Shown here: positions 1 to 8,155 of the stretch, in pieces
Numbering within the stretch: the stretch's first letter is position 1
Layout: each line of letters begins with the position of its first letter
Origin: Acidobacteriota bacterium
GTDB lineage: Bacteria; Acidobacteriota; UBA6911
Direction: 5' to 3'
DNA length: 64,000 bases
Assembly (NCBI GenBank): GCA_012729555.1
Contig: JAAYCX010000089.1
Span: forward strand, 1-64,000
The notes under the pieces: generated by a model
The model's database searches: none
What the model saw: only the letters and a program-made list of their open reading frames with translations
Told to the model about the DNA's origin: nothing
Position numbers and translations under genes: made by a program

Positions 1-218
1 CAAAGCCCGGTACTGACACGGAGCGCGTGGACGTAGATGCGGCGGTCATAAGCGTGAAAGGGGTGCGCATTACCCGGGGAGATCTGGCGGATTGCCAAGA
101 GCTAGGGAGGTCGAGAGGCTTTCCGATGATCCGTCAGAAGTCAGCCGAGGGCATAGTAGGTTCAGTTCGACGGACCGAAGGCCCGAACAGATGATCTTGG
201 AAAGGTATCTTCGCTTCG

Positions 219-1616
219 ATGGTGAATGAGACGCAGGAACAGAGGGATGAGAAGCCCAAAGCCCCTGGTGGAAGTGGCGGGCGGAACCCGCGAGGTAAAC
301 CAATGGGAGCGTCAAGCATCACGGCAGGGGAGGAAGTAACCGGACCGGGGACAATGCAACTGATGGAGGCAGTGGTCGAACGCGGCAACATGTTGGCGGC
401 TTTGCACCGGGTGGAACGTAACAAGGGGGCGGCGGGTGTTGACGGAATGACCGTTGCGGACCTTAGGGCGAACCTGAAGGAGCAATGGCCGACAGTCAGA
501 GAGAGTCTGCTGGCCGGCAACTACGCGCCGAAACCGGTCCTGCGGGTGGAGATACCGAAGCCCGACGGGAAGGGAGTGCGAAAGCTTGGCATTCCCACGG
601 TAATGGACCGGCTGATACAGCAGGCGCTGCACCAGGTGATGCAACCGATCTTTGATCCAGGGTTTTCGGGATCGAGCTATGGGTTCCGCCCGGGCCGGAG
701 CGCGCATGACGCGGTGAAGCAAGCGCGGGCATATGTGCGTGACGGCCGACGGTGGGTAGTCGATCTGGATCTGGAGCAGTTCTTTGATCGGGTCAATCAC
801 GACATTCTCATGGCTCGGGTGGCAAGGAAGGTGAAGGACAGGCGCGTACTGCGACTGATCCGGAACTACCTGCAGGCCGGGGTCATGGAGGCAGGGATCG
901 CGGTGGCAAGCATGGAAGGAACGCCGCAGGGCGGACCCCTTTCTCCCTTGCTGTCGAACATCATGCTCGACGATCTTGACAGGGAACTGGAGAGACGCGG
1001 GCACCGGTTCTGCCGGTATGCAGACGACTGCAACGTGTATGTGAGGTCGAAGCATGCGGGGGAACGGGTGATGGACTCCCTGACATGGTTTCTGGAACGG
1101 AAGCTCAGGCTCAAGGTGAACCAGGCCAAGAGCGCGGTGGCTCGGCCATGGGAGAGGAAGTTCCTGGGGTATTCGCTGACGTTTCACCGGATAGCGCGGC
1201 TGAAGGTAGCGCCGCAATCGGTGCAGCGATTTCGGCTGAAACTCAAGGGCCTCTTTCGCGCTGGCCGGGGCCGCAATCTCGCACGGTTTATCCGCGAGGA
1301 CCTGAACCCGGTCCTTCGTGGCTGGGCCCGATACTTTCATCTGTCGGAAGTTCGGGGGACGTTCGAGGAACTGGATGGATGGCTGCGCCGGCGGCTTCGT
1401 TGTATGCTTTGGCGACAATGGAAGCGCGTCTGGCCCCGTTTCAAGCGGTTGCGAGCTCGCGGACTGGACGAGGTCCGGGCTTGGAAATCGGTGACGAATG
1501 GGCGTGGCAGCTGGTGGAACTCGGGATCGTCTCATATGAATGAGGCCTTCCCGCAGCGCTTCTTTGACCACCTGGGGCTGCTATCACTGCTGACAACGGT
1601 TCGTCAGCCCTTATGA
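219..1616 (+). CDS. ltrA: Group II intron reverse transcriptase/maturase
   Basis: Intron-encoded protein that assists splicing and copies the intron into new DNA sites. The 465-residue frame shows the RT core in order: GIPTVMDRLIQQA near 124-137, YGFRPGRSAHDA near 154-165, DLDLEQFFDRVNHD near 182-194, GTPQGGPLSPLLSNI at 234-248 and the catalytic YADD at 267-270. A maturase X region follows, with GWARYFHL. No HNH endonuclease zinc motif is visible at the C terminus, so it is an En-minus type. The start is uncertain: ATG at 219 gives the longest frame, while later ATGs at 303 or 354 would still keep all RT motifs. It appears intact. Confidence 0.93.
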   Translation: MVNETQEQRDEKPKAPGGSGGRNPRGKPMGASSITAGEEVTGPGTMQLMEAVVERGNMLAALHRVERNKGAAGVDGMTVADLRANLKEQWPTVRESLLAGNYAPKPVLRVEIPKPDGKGVRKLGIPTVMDRLIQQALHQVMQPIFDPGFSGSSYGFRPGRSAHDAVKQARAYVRDGRRWVVDLDLEQFFDRVNHDILMARVARKVKDRRVLRLIRNYLQAGVMEAGIAVASMEGTPQGGPLSPLLSNIMLDDLDRELERRGHRFCRYADDCNVYVRSKHAGERVMDSLTWFLERKLRLKVNQAKSAVARPWERKFLGYSLTFHRIARLKVAPQSVQRFRLKLKGLFRAGRGRNLARFIREDLNPVLRGWARYFHLSEVRGTFEELDGWLRRRLRCMLWRQWKRVWPRFKRLRARGLDEVRAWKSVTNGRGSWWNSGSSHMNEAFPQRFFDHLGLLSLLTTVRQPL

Positions 1617-1623
1617 TTATCTG

Positions 1624-1695
1624 AACCGCCGGATACGGAACCGTACGTCCGGTGGTGTGGGAGGACGGGGGCCGTGAGGCCCCCTCCTACCCGAT
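1624..1695 (+). ncRNA. Group II intron domains V and VI
   Basis: Bases 1626-1656 fold into the typical domain V hairpin: a nine-pair outer stem (accgccgga with tccggtggt, allowing G-U), a two-base bulge (cg) on the 3' side, and an inner tacgg/ccgta stem closed by a small loop. Directly after it, about 1659-1692 forms a second hairpin (gggagga with tcctaccc, ggggg with ccccc), matching domain VI. Pairing was done by eye. Confidence 0.8.
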
Positions 1696-1711
1696 GTCGG
1701 TCCGCGCCGGC

Positions 1712-2380
1712 CTACTCCCCGATGCGGAAGACCACGCCGAAGGCGAGGTTGACGTTGTTCATGCTGTCCCCCTCGTGGCGCGTCAGGTAGTAGTCCGCCT
1801 GGATCAGGCGGATGGCGACGCTCTCACTGAGATTGACGTCGAGCCCGCCGCCGAGGGCGAACCCGAGACCGTTGTTGGTATCGCTCATTTCGAGGTCGAC
1901 ACTCTCGCCCTCGACGTCGGCTTCGCCCGAGAGCCTGATGTGGTCGAGCCCGACCAGGGCGTGGGCGAAGGGGGTGACCCGTTCATTCCCCCGGTAGGTG
2001 AAGCGCGGGCCCGCCATCAGCGACAGGTTCCGGAGCTTGATGTTGCCATCGACGCTGTTGAACTCGTCGGAAACCGTGAAATCGACGATGTTGTCCTGGT
2101 TGTAGCGGAAATCGGCCACGATGCCGAAGGCGGGGGTGACGTTCAGCGCGACCGAGCCGTTGAACCCCTTCTTCATGAGCTTCGAGGTGCTGGTGCTTAC
2201 GCTCACCCCCTCGGGCGCCATATCCTCGAGGCCGCTGACGATCGAATCGAGATCGCTGTCGCTCACCCCGAGCTTCAGCATGGAGTACCCGGCGAACACC
2301 TCCGCCCGCGGGAAGTCCTGGGCTACGGCCGCCCCCGATACCAGCAGGGCCAGAACAGCTGCGAACACGACTTTTTTCAT
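1712..2380 (-). CDS. Outer-membrane beta-barrel protein
   Basis: A 222-residue predicted outer-membrane protein of the small porin-like OMP_b-brl type; no substrate can be named. It starts with an export signal (MKKVVFAAVLALLVSGAAVAQ, cleavage near residue 21-22) and continues with alternating hydrophobic/polar beta segments and glycine/aromatic-rich turns. The start at 2380 was chosen because AGGAGAAG sits just upstream and it begins exactly at the signal peptide; an in-frame upstream ATG (2443) would add a non-signal extension. It ends 17 bases from the group II intron. The protein ends FRIGE rather than in the usual terminal aromatic residue, but the last strand looks complete. Confidence 0.75.
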   Translation of the reverse strand: MKKVVFAAVLALLVSGAAVAQDFPRAEVFAGYSMLKLGVSDSDLDSIVSGLEDMAPEGVSVSTSTSKLMKKGFNGSVALNVTPAFGIVADFRYNQDNIVDFTVSDEFNSVDGNIKLRNLSLMAGPRFTYRGNERVTPFAHALVGLDHIRLSGEADVEGESVDLEMSDTNNGLGFALGGGLDVNLSESVAIRLIQADYYLTRHEGDSMNNVNLAFGVVFRIGE

Positions 2381-2638
2381 CTCTTCTCCTCGCATTAAAG
2401 GGGGATCCGGGACCCATCCCGCTGTGGGAATCTCCGCGCGCAATTACGGCACCGGCGGTTCCCGAATCCGTGAGTATTGCAGGCGCCGGTCTCCTTCCGG
2501 AGTGCCAGGGTACTCATCGGCCCTGCGGCCCGCCGGAATGAGCGAATTATATGCGGATCCCCGGCGCGGGGGGGGATTTTATCCGGCCGTGCAACTTTTC
2601 GTAGTAGAATCATGTCAAATCCGATGGAGGGTACAACC

Positions 2639-4105
2639 ATGAAGACGCCGCCGCAGGTCCGGATCATCCTGCTTTCCGTCCTGATTGCGACACTCTGTTT
2701 CACGGGGTGCGTGAAAAACCCGGTGACGGGGAAGCGCCAGTTCGTCATGCTGACCGAAGGCCAGGAGATCGCGATGGGGGCGGAATCGCACCCCGAGGTG
2801 CTGGCGCAGTTCGGGACGGTGGAGGACGCGGCGCTGCAGGCGTACTTCTCCAAGGTCGGAAAGGAACTGGGACGGCTGTCCCACCGCCCCAACCTCGAAT
2901 GGCATTTCACCGTCGTGGACGCCCCCGTGGTCAACGCCTTCGCCGTTCCCGGCGGCTATGTCTACCTCACCCGGGGGATTCTGGAGCACATGAACAACGA
3001 GGCGGAAATGGCCTCTGTCCTCGGGCACGAAATCGGCCACATCACCGCCCGCCACTCGGTGACCCAGTTGTCTCAGGGGCAGCTGATGAATATCGGACTG
3101 GGGCTCGGGTCGATCTTCTCGTCCCAATTCCAGCAGCTCAGCGGCCTGGCCCAGATGGGGCTCCAGGTCCTGATGCTCAAGTACAGCCGGGACCACGAGC
3201 GCGAGGCGGACCGGCTGGGGCTCGAATACATGGCCCGGGCGGGTTACGACCCGGAACAGATGAGCCGGTTTTTCGAGGTCTTCAACGACATGAGCGAGGA
3301 GCGGGAGGGGGCCGTTCCCAACTGGCTTTCGACGCACCCCTCCCCCCCCGACCGGCTCCGGGATACCCGGCTCGAAGGCGCCCGCCTGAAGCGGAGCGCC
3401 CCCGGACGCACCTTCAAGGTCGACGCCGACGCGTTCATGCCCCGGCTGGCCCGGCTGGTCTACGGCGACAATCCCAGGGAGGGGTTCGAACAGGACGGCC
3501 GGTTCATTCACCCCGACCTGCGCTTCCAGTTCGATGTTCCCCCGGGGTGGCAGGTGGAAAACACCAAGAGCGCGGTGTTCATCTCCGAACCCCGCGGGGG
3601 AGCGGTGGTCCAGCTTTCCATGGTCCCCCCGCAGGCCGGGGGGTCCCCTGCCGAGATCGGCCGTACGATGGGGAACCAGCAGGGGCACCAGCTGGTCAGC
3701 GGAAGGGAAGAGCGGATCAACGGCAAGCCCGCCTTCGCGGGGCTCTACCGGGTGCAGAGTGACAGCGGCATCCTGGGGGTCACGGCCGCCTTCATCAGCC
3801 ACGGCGGGAACGTCTACCAGCTAGCCGGGCTGGCGCCGGAGTCGGCGTTTTCCGGCTACCGCCGGCAGATGGAAACCTCGCTGCGGAGTTTCCGCGAACT
3901 GACCGATTCGCGCTTGCTGTCGGTGCAGCCGGACCGGATGAAGCTGGTGCGGGCACGCAGGGGGGACACGCTGCGGCGGCTGGCCGGTTCCTCCGCCCAG
4001 GGCCGGATCAAGATCGAGGACCTGGCCCGGCTCAACCGGTTGCAGCCGGACCAGGCGCTCGCGGCCAACACCTGGGTGAAGCTGGTCGATCCCGGGAGGC
4101 GATGA
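2639..4105 (+). CDS. M48-family metallopeptidase lipoprotein with LysM-like C terminus
   Basis: Probable periplasmic zinc protease of the M48 (BepA/LoiP-like) family, acting in envelope protein quality control. The 488-residue protein has a lipoprotein signal ending at Cys24 (FTGC), the zinc motif HEIGH at 130-134 and a downstream DHEREADRLG segment supplying the glutamate ligand. The middle (about 290-430) is an uncharacterised domain. The last 50 residues (RARRGDTLRRLA through ANTWVKLV) resemble a LysM-like module. GGAGGG lies about eight bases before ATG 2639, which decides the start over the longer in-frame extension. A tagaat -10-like hexamer is at 2605-2610. It converges with the next gene seven bases away. 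Confidence 0.88.
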   Translation: MKTPPQVRIILLSVLIATLCFTGCVKNPVTGKRQFVMLTEGQEIAMGAESHPEVLAQFGTVEDAALQAYFSKVGKELGRLSHRPNLEWHFTVVDAPVVNAFAVPGGYVYLTRGILEHMNNEAEMASVLGHEIGHITARHSVTQLSQGQLMNIGLGLGSIFSSQFQQLSGLAQMGLQVLMLKYSRDHEREADRLGLEYMARAGYDPEQMSRFFEVFNDMSEEREGAVPNWLSTHPSPPDRLRDTRLEGARLKRSAPGRTFKVDADAFMPRLARLVYGDNPREGFEQDGRFIHPDLRFQFDVPPGWQVENTKSAVFISEPRGGAVVQLSMVPPQAGGSPAEIGRTMGNQQGHQLVSGREERINGKPAFAGLYRVQSDSGILGVTAAFISHGGNVYQLAGLAPESAFSGYRRQMETSLRSFRELTDSRLLSVQPDRMKLVRARRGDTLRRLAGSSAQGRIKIEDLARLNRLQPDQALAANTWVKLVDPGRR

Positions 4106-4112
4106 CGGGCTC

Positions 4113-4964
4113 CTAGCGGCGGAGGGCGCCCATGGTGTCGCAGGCGCCAACGTCCCCCGTGTCGTAGCCGCGGTGGAACCAGGAGGCCCGCTGCTCGGAC
4201 GAGCCGTGGGTGAAGGAATCGGGGTTGACGTACCCCTGCGACTGTTTCTGGATGAAATCGTCCCCCACCGACTGGGCCGCCCGGATCGCCTCCTCGATAT
4301 CCCCCTCCTCGAGGAGGTTGTCGGCCTGGGCGTGCCGGGCCCAGACCCCGGCGAAGCAGTCGGCCTGCAGCTCCACGAGCACCGACAGGGTGTTGGCGTC
4401 CCTCTCGCCCGAGCGGCGCCGGAGCTGCTCGACCTGGTCGGAGATCCCGAGCAGGTTCTGCACGTGGTGCCCCACCTCGTGTGCGATCACGTAGGCCTGC
4501 GCGAAGTCCCCCGCGGCCCCGAAGCGCCGCTCGAGTTCGCGGAAGAAGGAGAGGTCCAGGTACACATTCCGATCCGGGGGGCAGTAAAACGGCCCGACCG
4601 CGGCCGAGTTGAGGCCGCAGGCCGACTGCACGGCGTCTTCGTAAAGGACCAGGACCGACGGCTCGTAGCGGCGGCCCGCCCTGGAGAAAATCCCGGCCCA
4701 GGTGTCCTCGATGCTGCCGAGCACGGCCTCGACGAACTCGCGTTCGGTATCTTCGCCGGCGGCGGGGACAGCGGCCGGTTGCCCGACCGAAACGGAAGGG
4801 GCGTTCCCCACCTGCTGGAGGAGTTCCAGCGGGTTGTTCCCGGTCAGGTAGGCCAGGGCCAGGACCACGAGCAGTCCCACGCACCCGATCCCCCCCGCCT
4901 GTGGGAGGCGGGTGCCCCTGCGGTCCTCGACGTTGGTGCTTCTCCTGCTGGTTTTCCAGCGCAT
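4113..4964 (-). CDS. YpfJ-family neutral zinc metallopeptidase
   Basis: Member of the YpfJ/KPN_02809 zinc metallopeptidase family, whose substrates are not known. The 283-residue protein has a basic N terminus, one transmembrane segment (about 25-42, GCVGLLVVLALAYL) and a periplasmic catalytic domain with HEVGHHVQ at 162-169, followed by an ELQADCFAGVWA segment that gives the third ligand region. Family features VYLDLSFF and GSSEQRASWF are also present. The start is the ATG at 4964 behind a GGGGGG ribosome site. With the M48 protease converging from the other side, this forms a small cell-envelope protease region. Confidence 0.87.
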   Translation of the reverse strand: MRWKTSRRSTNVEDRRGTRLPQAGGIGCVGLLVVLALAYLTGNNPLELLQQVGNAPSVSVGQPAAVPAAGEDTEREFVEAVLGSIEDTWAGIFSRAGRRYEPSVLVLYEDAVQSACGLNSAAVGPFYCPPDRNVYLDLSFFRELERRFGAAGDFAQAYVIAHEVGHHVQNLLGISDQVEQLRRRSGERDANTLSVLVELQADCFAGVWARHAQADNLLEEGDIEEAIRAAQSVGDDFIQKQSQGYVNPDSFTHGSSEQRASWFHRGYDTGDVGACDTMGALRR

Positions 4965-5045
4965 GTCGTCCCCCCTTTCAGACTCCTGTCTTTCGGGGAC
5001 TATCATAATCCCGGTCCGGGCGGAAAGCTCCCGATCTTTTGGGGC

Positions 5046-5079
5046 AAAAAACGACGGGAGCGGCAGGGCCGCTCCCGTC
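5046..5079 (-). terminator. Rho-independent terminator of the oxidoreductase operon
   Basis: A perfect 12-pair stem (GACGGGAGCGGC with GCCGCTCCCGTC, loop of three) at 5053-5079 is followed on the minus strand by GTTTTTT. It lies 30 bases past the stop of the YdhV-like gene at 5109. Confidence 0.88.
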
Positions 5080-5108
5080 CGGTTTGCATGGGATGAGGGG
5101 CCCCGGTC

Positions 5109-7169
5109 TCAGGCCCCCAGTTTCCCCCGTTCGGCCATGACGTCGGCCACCCGCTTCAGGCCGTAGCCCTCCAGGGTCCGGCGCGTCGGCCAGCCGTTAT
5201 CACGGTCCCACCCTTCCAGTTGGTAATAGTGGGTCTTGAAATCCTCGACCCCCTTCCTGTCCAGGTACATGTCCGGGGCCTCGTCGTGGCGCCACTTGCC
5301 GTTTTCATAGATCGGCACGCCCCCCCAGAAGGTCATTCCGGAGGCGCCGGGCCGGTACATGAAGGGCGCGAAGACCTCCGCCTTCCGGTTGCGGCCGTGC
5401 ATGACGCGGATGGCGCGCTCCAGGGTCCAGATCTTCTGCCCGACGCGCATGGTGTCGGCGAAGGTGTCCTTCTTCCCGGTCACCGCCGTGTAGTACTTCA
5501 TCTCGATCTCGGGGCTGATCGTTTCGAGGTTGGGGAGGAACATCTCGCAGAACGCCATCGACTCGTTCCAGAACGAGGCGTAATGCCGGCTCCACGCGAC
5601 CTCCTTGGCCTTGTGGGGCGAATAGAGTCCCGTCTTCCAGGCCTCCTCCCCCTTCCAGGCGTAGTTGAACATGAAGATGTCGTCCGCGTAGGGCGTCATC
5701 TTCTTCGCCAGCTCCACCAGGGCCTCCTCCGTCGTCTTCCCGCGCGGCTTGCCCACGGCGGTGACCAGGCCGTGCCAGCTCGGGTCGCCCGCGCCGAGCA
5801 GGTAGTTGTAGGCCCATTCGGCGCTCGGCAGGGTCCAGTGACCGGTAGCCCCCCACGCCGGGAAGCGGAGCGCCCCGCTTTCCAGGTCCTGTTCGAGCCG
5901 TCCCCACTTCTCGGCGGCCCGCATGCACCCTTCGGCAAGGGCGTCGCCGATCCCCACGCGCTTGGAGATCGCGTCGAGGAAGGCCAGGCGGAAGCTCAGT
6001 TCCCCCCACTGCTCCATCGGCAGCGGGGCGGAATCGATCCTCTTGCCCGGTCCCAGTTCGCCGATCCGGTGGAGGTAGCGGATATACCACCCGATCCCGG
6101 TCTCCACCGGCACCTTCTTGTCGAAGAAATCGGGGGCGCCGGGGATGTCGGATACGAACAGCCCCAGGAAATGGGCCGACCAGCCGCTGGCGCCGTATTT
6201 CATCAGGGCTTCCGACGCGAGTTCCGCCTCGGAGGCCGCCTGGGCCGATTGCGCCCCCCCGAGCGCCTGTTTTTCGGGATTGGCAAGCCAGTGCTGATCC
6301 ACGCACATGGTCTCCCCGGCGTGGTAGACGTTCCGGCGCCGGTCGGCCCGGAGGCAGGGGTTGCACGATCCCGATCCCGCGCTGGCCGGGGCGAAGCTCC
6401 CGGTCACGAGGCCGCCGCCCGTCATCTGCCAGATCCGGGCGTCCATGACCGCCTTGGCGTCGGCCATCCTCACCGTGCCCGACCCGAGCACGCTGACGGC
6501 CTTGAGGTTCTTGGCGCCGAAGACGGCGCCGAAACCGCCGATCCGCGCGCTGACGCCGCTGCCCGTGATCAGCGCGGCCAGTCTCGAGCGGGCTTCCCCT
6601 ACGGGGCCGATGCAGAGGATCTGCGGGCGCCCGGTGGTGTAGGTGTCCTCCAGTTGCATCCACTCCTCGCCGAAGCGGGCCCTTCCTCCGACCATGGAGG
6701 CGATGCGGTCCTGGGTTTCCCAGGTGTCCCTCCCCCATAGATCCGCGGCGCTTTCGATCCTGACCGCGTCGTTGACGATGTTGATCCATACCGGCCGGTC
6801 GGCCTTCCCCTCCACGACCACGCCGTCCCAGCCGGCCAGTTTCATCATGGTCCCGAACCGTCCGCCGAAATTGCCCCGCCAGAATTCACAGGTGGGGAAG
6901 GTTTCGGGTGATATCCCGCAGATGCTGGTCCGGCCCGCGCCGGGGACCCCGGTGCCGGCCAGAGGGCCGACCATGATCGGGAGGACGTGCCGGGGATCGA
7001 AGGGGTCCTTGAGGTCCCACTCACCCGGGGCGACGGCGAGGTCCCAGAAGATGGCCGCGCCCATGCCATAGCCCCCGCCGAATTCCTCGTACCGGGCGGT
7101 CTCCATGACGGTGACCTCGTTCGTCGACAGATTGACGCGCGCGATCTTTCCTGCGTATCCGTAACTCAT
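5109..7169 (-). CDS. YdhV-like tungsten/molybdenum oxidoreductase (aldehyde:ferredoxin oxidoreductase family)
   Basis: A 686-residue enzyme of the AOR family, which uses a bis-pyranopterin tungsten or molybdenum cofactor and one 4Fe-4S cluster to oxidise aldehydes or related compounds. The N terminus (YAGKIARVNLST) and the [17 protein letters not shown] segment are typical of the family; the C-terminal GWPTRRTLEGYGL matches the E. coli YdhV branch as I remember it. Cluster ligands would be Cys269, Cys272 and Cys541. The position where the family has its third cysteine (CxxCxxxC) is Asp276. It has no signal peptide, while the gene 18 bases upstream encodes a Tat-exported ferredoxin, so it may be cytoplasmic or co-exported. 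Aldehyde substrate unknown. Confidence 0.88.
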   Translation of the reverse strand: MSYGYAGKIARVNLSTNEVTVMETARYEEFGGGYGMGAAIFWDLAVAPGEWDLKDPFDPRHVLPIMVGPLAGTGVPGAGRTSICGISPETFPTCEFWRGNFGGRFGTMMKLAGWDGVVVEGKADRPVWINIVNDAVRIESAADLWGRDTWETQDRIASMVGGRARFGEEWMQLEDTYTTGRPQILCIGPVGEARSRLAALITGSGVSARIGGFGAVFGAKNLKAVSVLGSGTVRMADAKAVMDARIWQMTGGGLVTGSFAPASAGSGSCNPCLRADRRRNVYHAGETMCVDQHWLANPEKQALGGAQSAQAASEAELASEALMKYGASGWSAHFLGLFVSDIPGAPDFFDKKVPVETGIGWYIRYLHRIGELGPGKRIDSAPLPMEQWGELSFRLAFLDAISKRVGIGDALAEGCMRAAEKWGRLEQDLESGALRFPAWGATGHWTLPSAEWAYNYLLGAGDPSWHGLVTAVGKPRGKTTEEALVELAKKMTPYADDIFMFNYAWKGEEAWKTGLYSPHKAKEVAWSRHYASFWNESMAFCEMFLPNLETISPEIEMKYYTAVTGKKDTFADTMRVGQKIWTLERAIRVMHGRNRKAEVFAPFMYRPGASGMTFWGGVPIYENGKWRHDEAPDMYLDRKGVEDFKTHYYQLEGWDRDNGWPTRRTLEGYGLKRVADVMAERGKLGA

Positions 7170-7187
7170 GTCTCTCTCTCCTCTCCC

Positions 7188-7934
7188 TTACGATTTGGAC
7201 GCCGGCTTTTTCGCGGCGGGCGTGGGTGGTTTACCGAACGGCATCTTCGGCCGGGGAGGCACCAGGTTGACGTCGTACCCCGCCACGTCCTCCTGGGGCG
7301 GGGTTTCCCTGACGAGCTTGAGGGCCTTGGCGGGACAGCCGGTGACGCAGGCGGGGTCGCCGTCCGGCCCCCCTTCTCTGCTCCAGAAGGGGGTGTCGAT
7401 ACAAAGGTCGCACTTCGTCGATTTTTTCTTGTACGGGTTCCAGACGGTCCGCCGCGGGTTCTGGGGACACATCTGGAGGCACCGCTTGCAGCCGATGCAC
7501 TTCTCTTCGTCGATCACCCGCACGTTTCCGTGCCCGGTGTCGATGTGGGCGGCCCCGGTCGGGCAGTTCTGCACGCAGAGGGGGGCGACGCACTGGCGGC
7601 AGGGGGACATAACTACATCCAGGGGGTACTTGGTGAAGGACGGGGCGTCGCGGATGATCTGGATCCGGGACAGGGAAGGGTTCGCCTCCCCGTAATGGGC
7701 CATGGAACAGTTGAACATGCAGCTCTGGCAGCCCCAGCAGAGGCGGCTGTCGTAGACGATATACCCGGTCGATGCAGGGTAGGACACCTTGCCGGCGGCG
7801 GGCTGGGCGGCGGCCACGGCGGGTCCGGGGATCTGCGCCGCGAAGGCGCCCGCGGCCAGCGCGGCCCCCCCGCCGACCAGGAACTTGCGCCGGGGGACCT
7901 TACCCTGGGTCCCGGCATTTTCCGATTCAGCCAT
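7188..7934 (-). CDS. Tat-exported ferredoxin-like protein with four 4Fe-4S clusters (YdhX/YdhY-like)
   Basis: Electron-transfer subunit of the DmsB/YdhX type, 248 residues. A Tat signal (PRRKFLVGG at about 14-22, then a hydrophobic stretch and AAA) directs it across the membrane folded. Cysteine groups follow in the usual four-cluster order: CWGCQSCMFNC, CRQC...CVQNC, CIGCKRCLQMC and CDLC...CVTGC. The C terminus is rich in Pro, Lys and Ala. It is the first gene of a two-gene unit with the YdhV-like oxidoreductase and is the likely partner that takes its electrons. E. coli ydh operons pair the same two families. An AT-rich promoter region with a palindrome lies upstream. Confidence 0.87.
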   Translation of the reverse strand: MAESENAGTQGKVPRRKFLVGGGAALAAGAFAAQIPGPAVAAAQPAAGKVSYPASTGYIVYDSRLCWGCQSCMFNCSMAHYGEANPSLSRIQIIRDAPSFTKYPLDVVMSPCRQCVAPLCVQNCPTGAAHIDTGHGNVRVIDEEKCIGCKRCLQMCPQNPRRTVWNPYKKKSTKCDLCIDTPFWSREGGPDGDPACVTGCPAKALKLVRETPPQEDVAGYDVNLVPPRPKMPFGKPPTPAAKKPASKS

Positions 7935-8013
7935 AAAACGGTCTTCTCCTTCGATAAGGCGACGCCACGGGGGCGAACGCCTGCCCGCCCCTCCCAGTAT
8001 CGCACCCGATATC

Positions 8014-8030
8014 TGGGAATAATATTACCA
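8014..8030. promoter_or_regulatory. 17-bp palindrome, candidate operator
   Basis: TGGGAATAATATTACCA reads TGGnAATAnTATTnCCA, symmetric at 14 of 17 positions. It overlaps the proposed -10 box of the ferredoxin/oxidoreductase unit, where a repressor could block transcription. The whole stretch 8005-8075 is AT-rich in an otherwise GC-rich region. The regulator is unknown. Confidence 0.45.
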
Positions 8031-8051
8031 AATCTTACAAAAAATACCCAA
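8022..8051 (-). promoter_or_regulatory. Candidate promoter for the ferredoxin/YdhV-like operon
   Basis: Reading the minus strand, TTGGGT (8046-8051) and TAATAT (8022-8027) are 18 bases apart, about 90 bases before the ATG at 7934. The -35 match is moderate. Confidence 0.4.
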
Positions 8052-8096
8052 ATATGAACAAAAAGGAAAAACAATGGCCTATCTGCAGGCAAGATT

Positions 8097-8135
8097 CCCC
8101 CGGAGTCGACGGCAGCGGGCGCCGTCTTCCGGGGG
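8097..8135 (-). terminator. Hairpin after the DUF481 gene, possible terminator
   Basis: An outer stem of eight pairs (CCCCCGGA with TCCGGGGG) encloses a six-pair inner stem (GACGGC with GCCGTC) and a seven-base loop. It lies 21 bases past the stop at 8156. The bases after it on the minus strand (AATCTT) are only weakly T-rich. Confidence 0.45.
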
Positions 8136-8155
8136 AGGTTCTCGGGGCGGGGGGG

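Larger units (their letters stand above)
1..1695 (+). mobile_element. Group II intron, 3' portion (5' end lies before the window)
   Basis: A self-splicing retroelement whose visible part holds the end of the upstream ribozyme domains (about 1-218), a reverse transcriptase gene in domain IV, and domains V and VI at about 1624-1692. The stretch near 135-155 (gaagtcagccgag followed by catagtag) resembles the conserved region just before the ORF in many bacterial group II introns. The 3' boundary is placed at about 1695 after the ctacccgat end that follows domain VI; the exact splice base is inferred. The next gene on the opposite strand ends at 1712, so the intron sits just outside that gene's 3' end. 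Confidence 0.85.

Noticed and set aside
312-1571. Open frame antisense to the intron reverse transcriptase
   Set aside because: No motif or start signal; it mirrors the conserved RT gene in another frame.
219-1616. Retron or diversity-generating retroelement reverse transcriptase
   Set aside because: Maturase X region and domain V/VI RNA structure directly downstream identify a group II intron; no template/variable repeat pair seen.
1712-2380. Outer-membrane gene truncated by the intron
   Set aside because: The stop codon lies before the intron boundary and the barrel looks complete.
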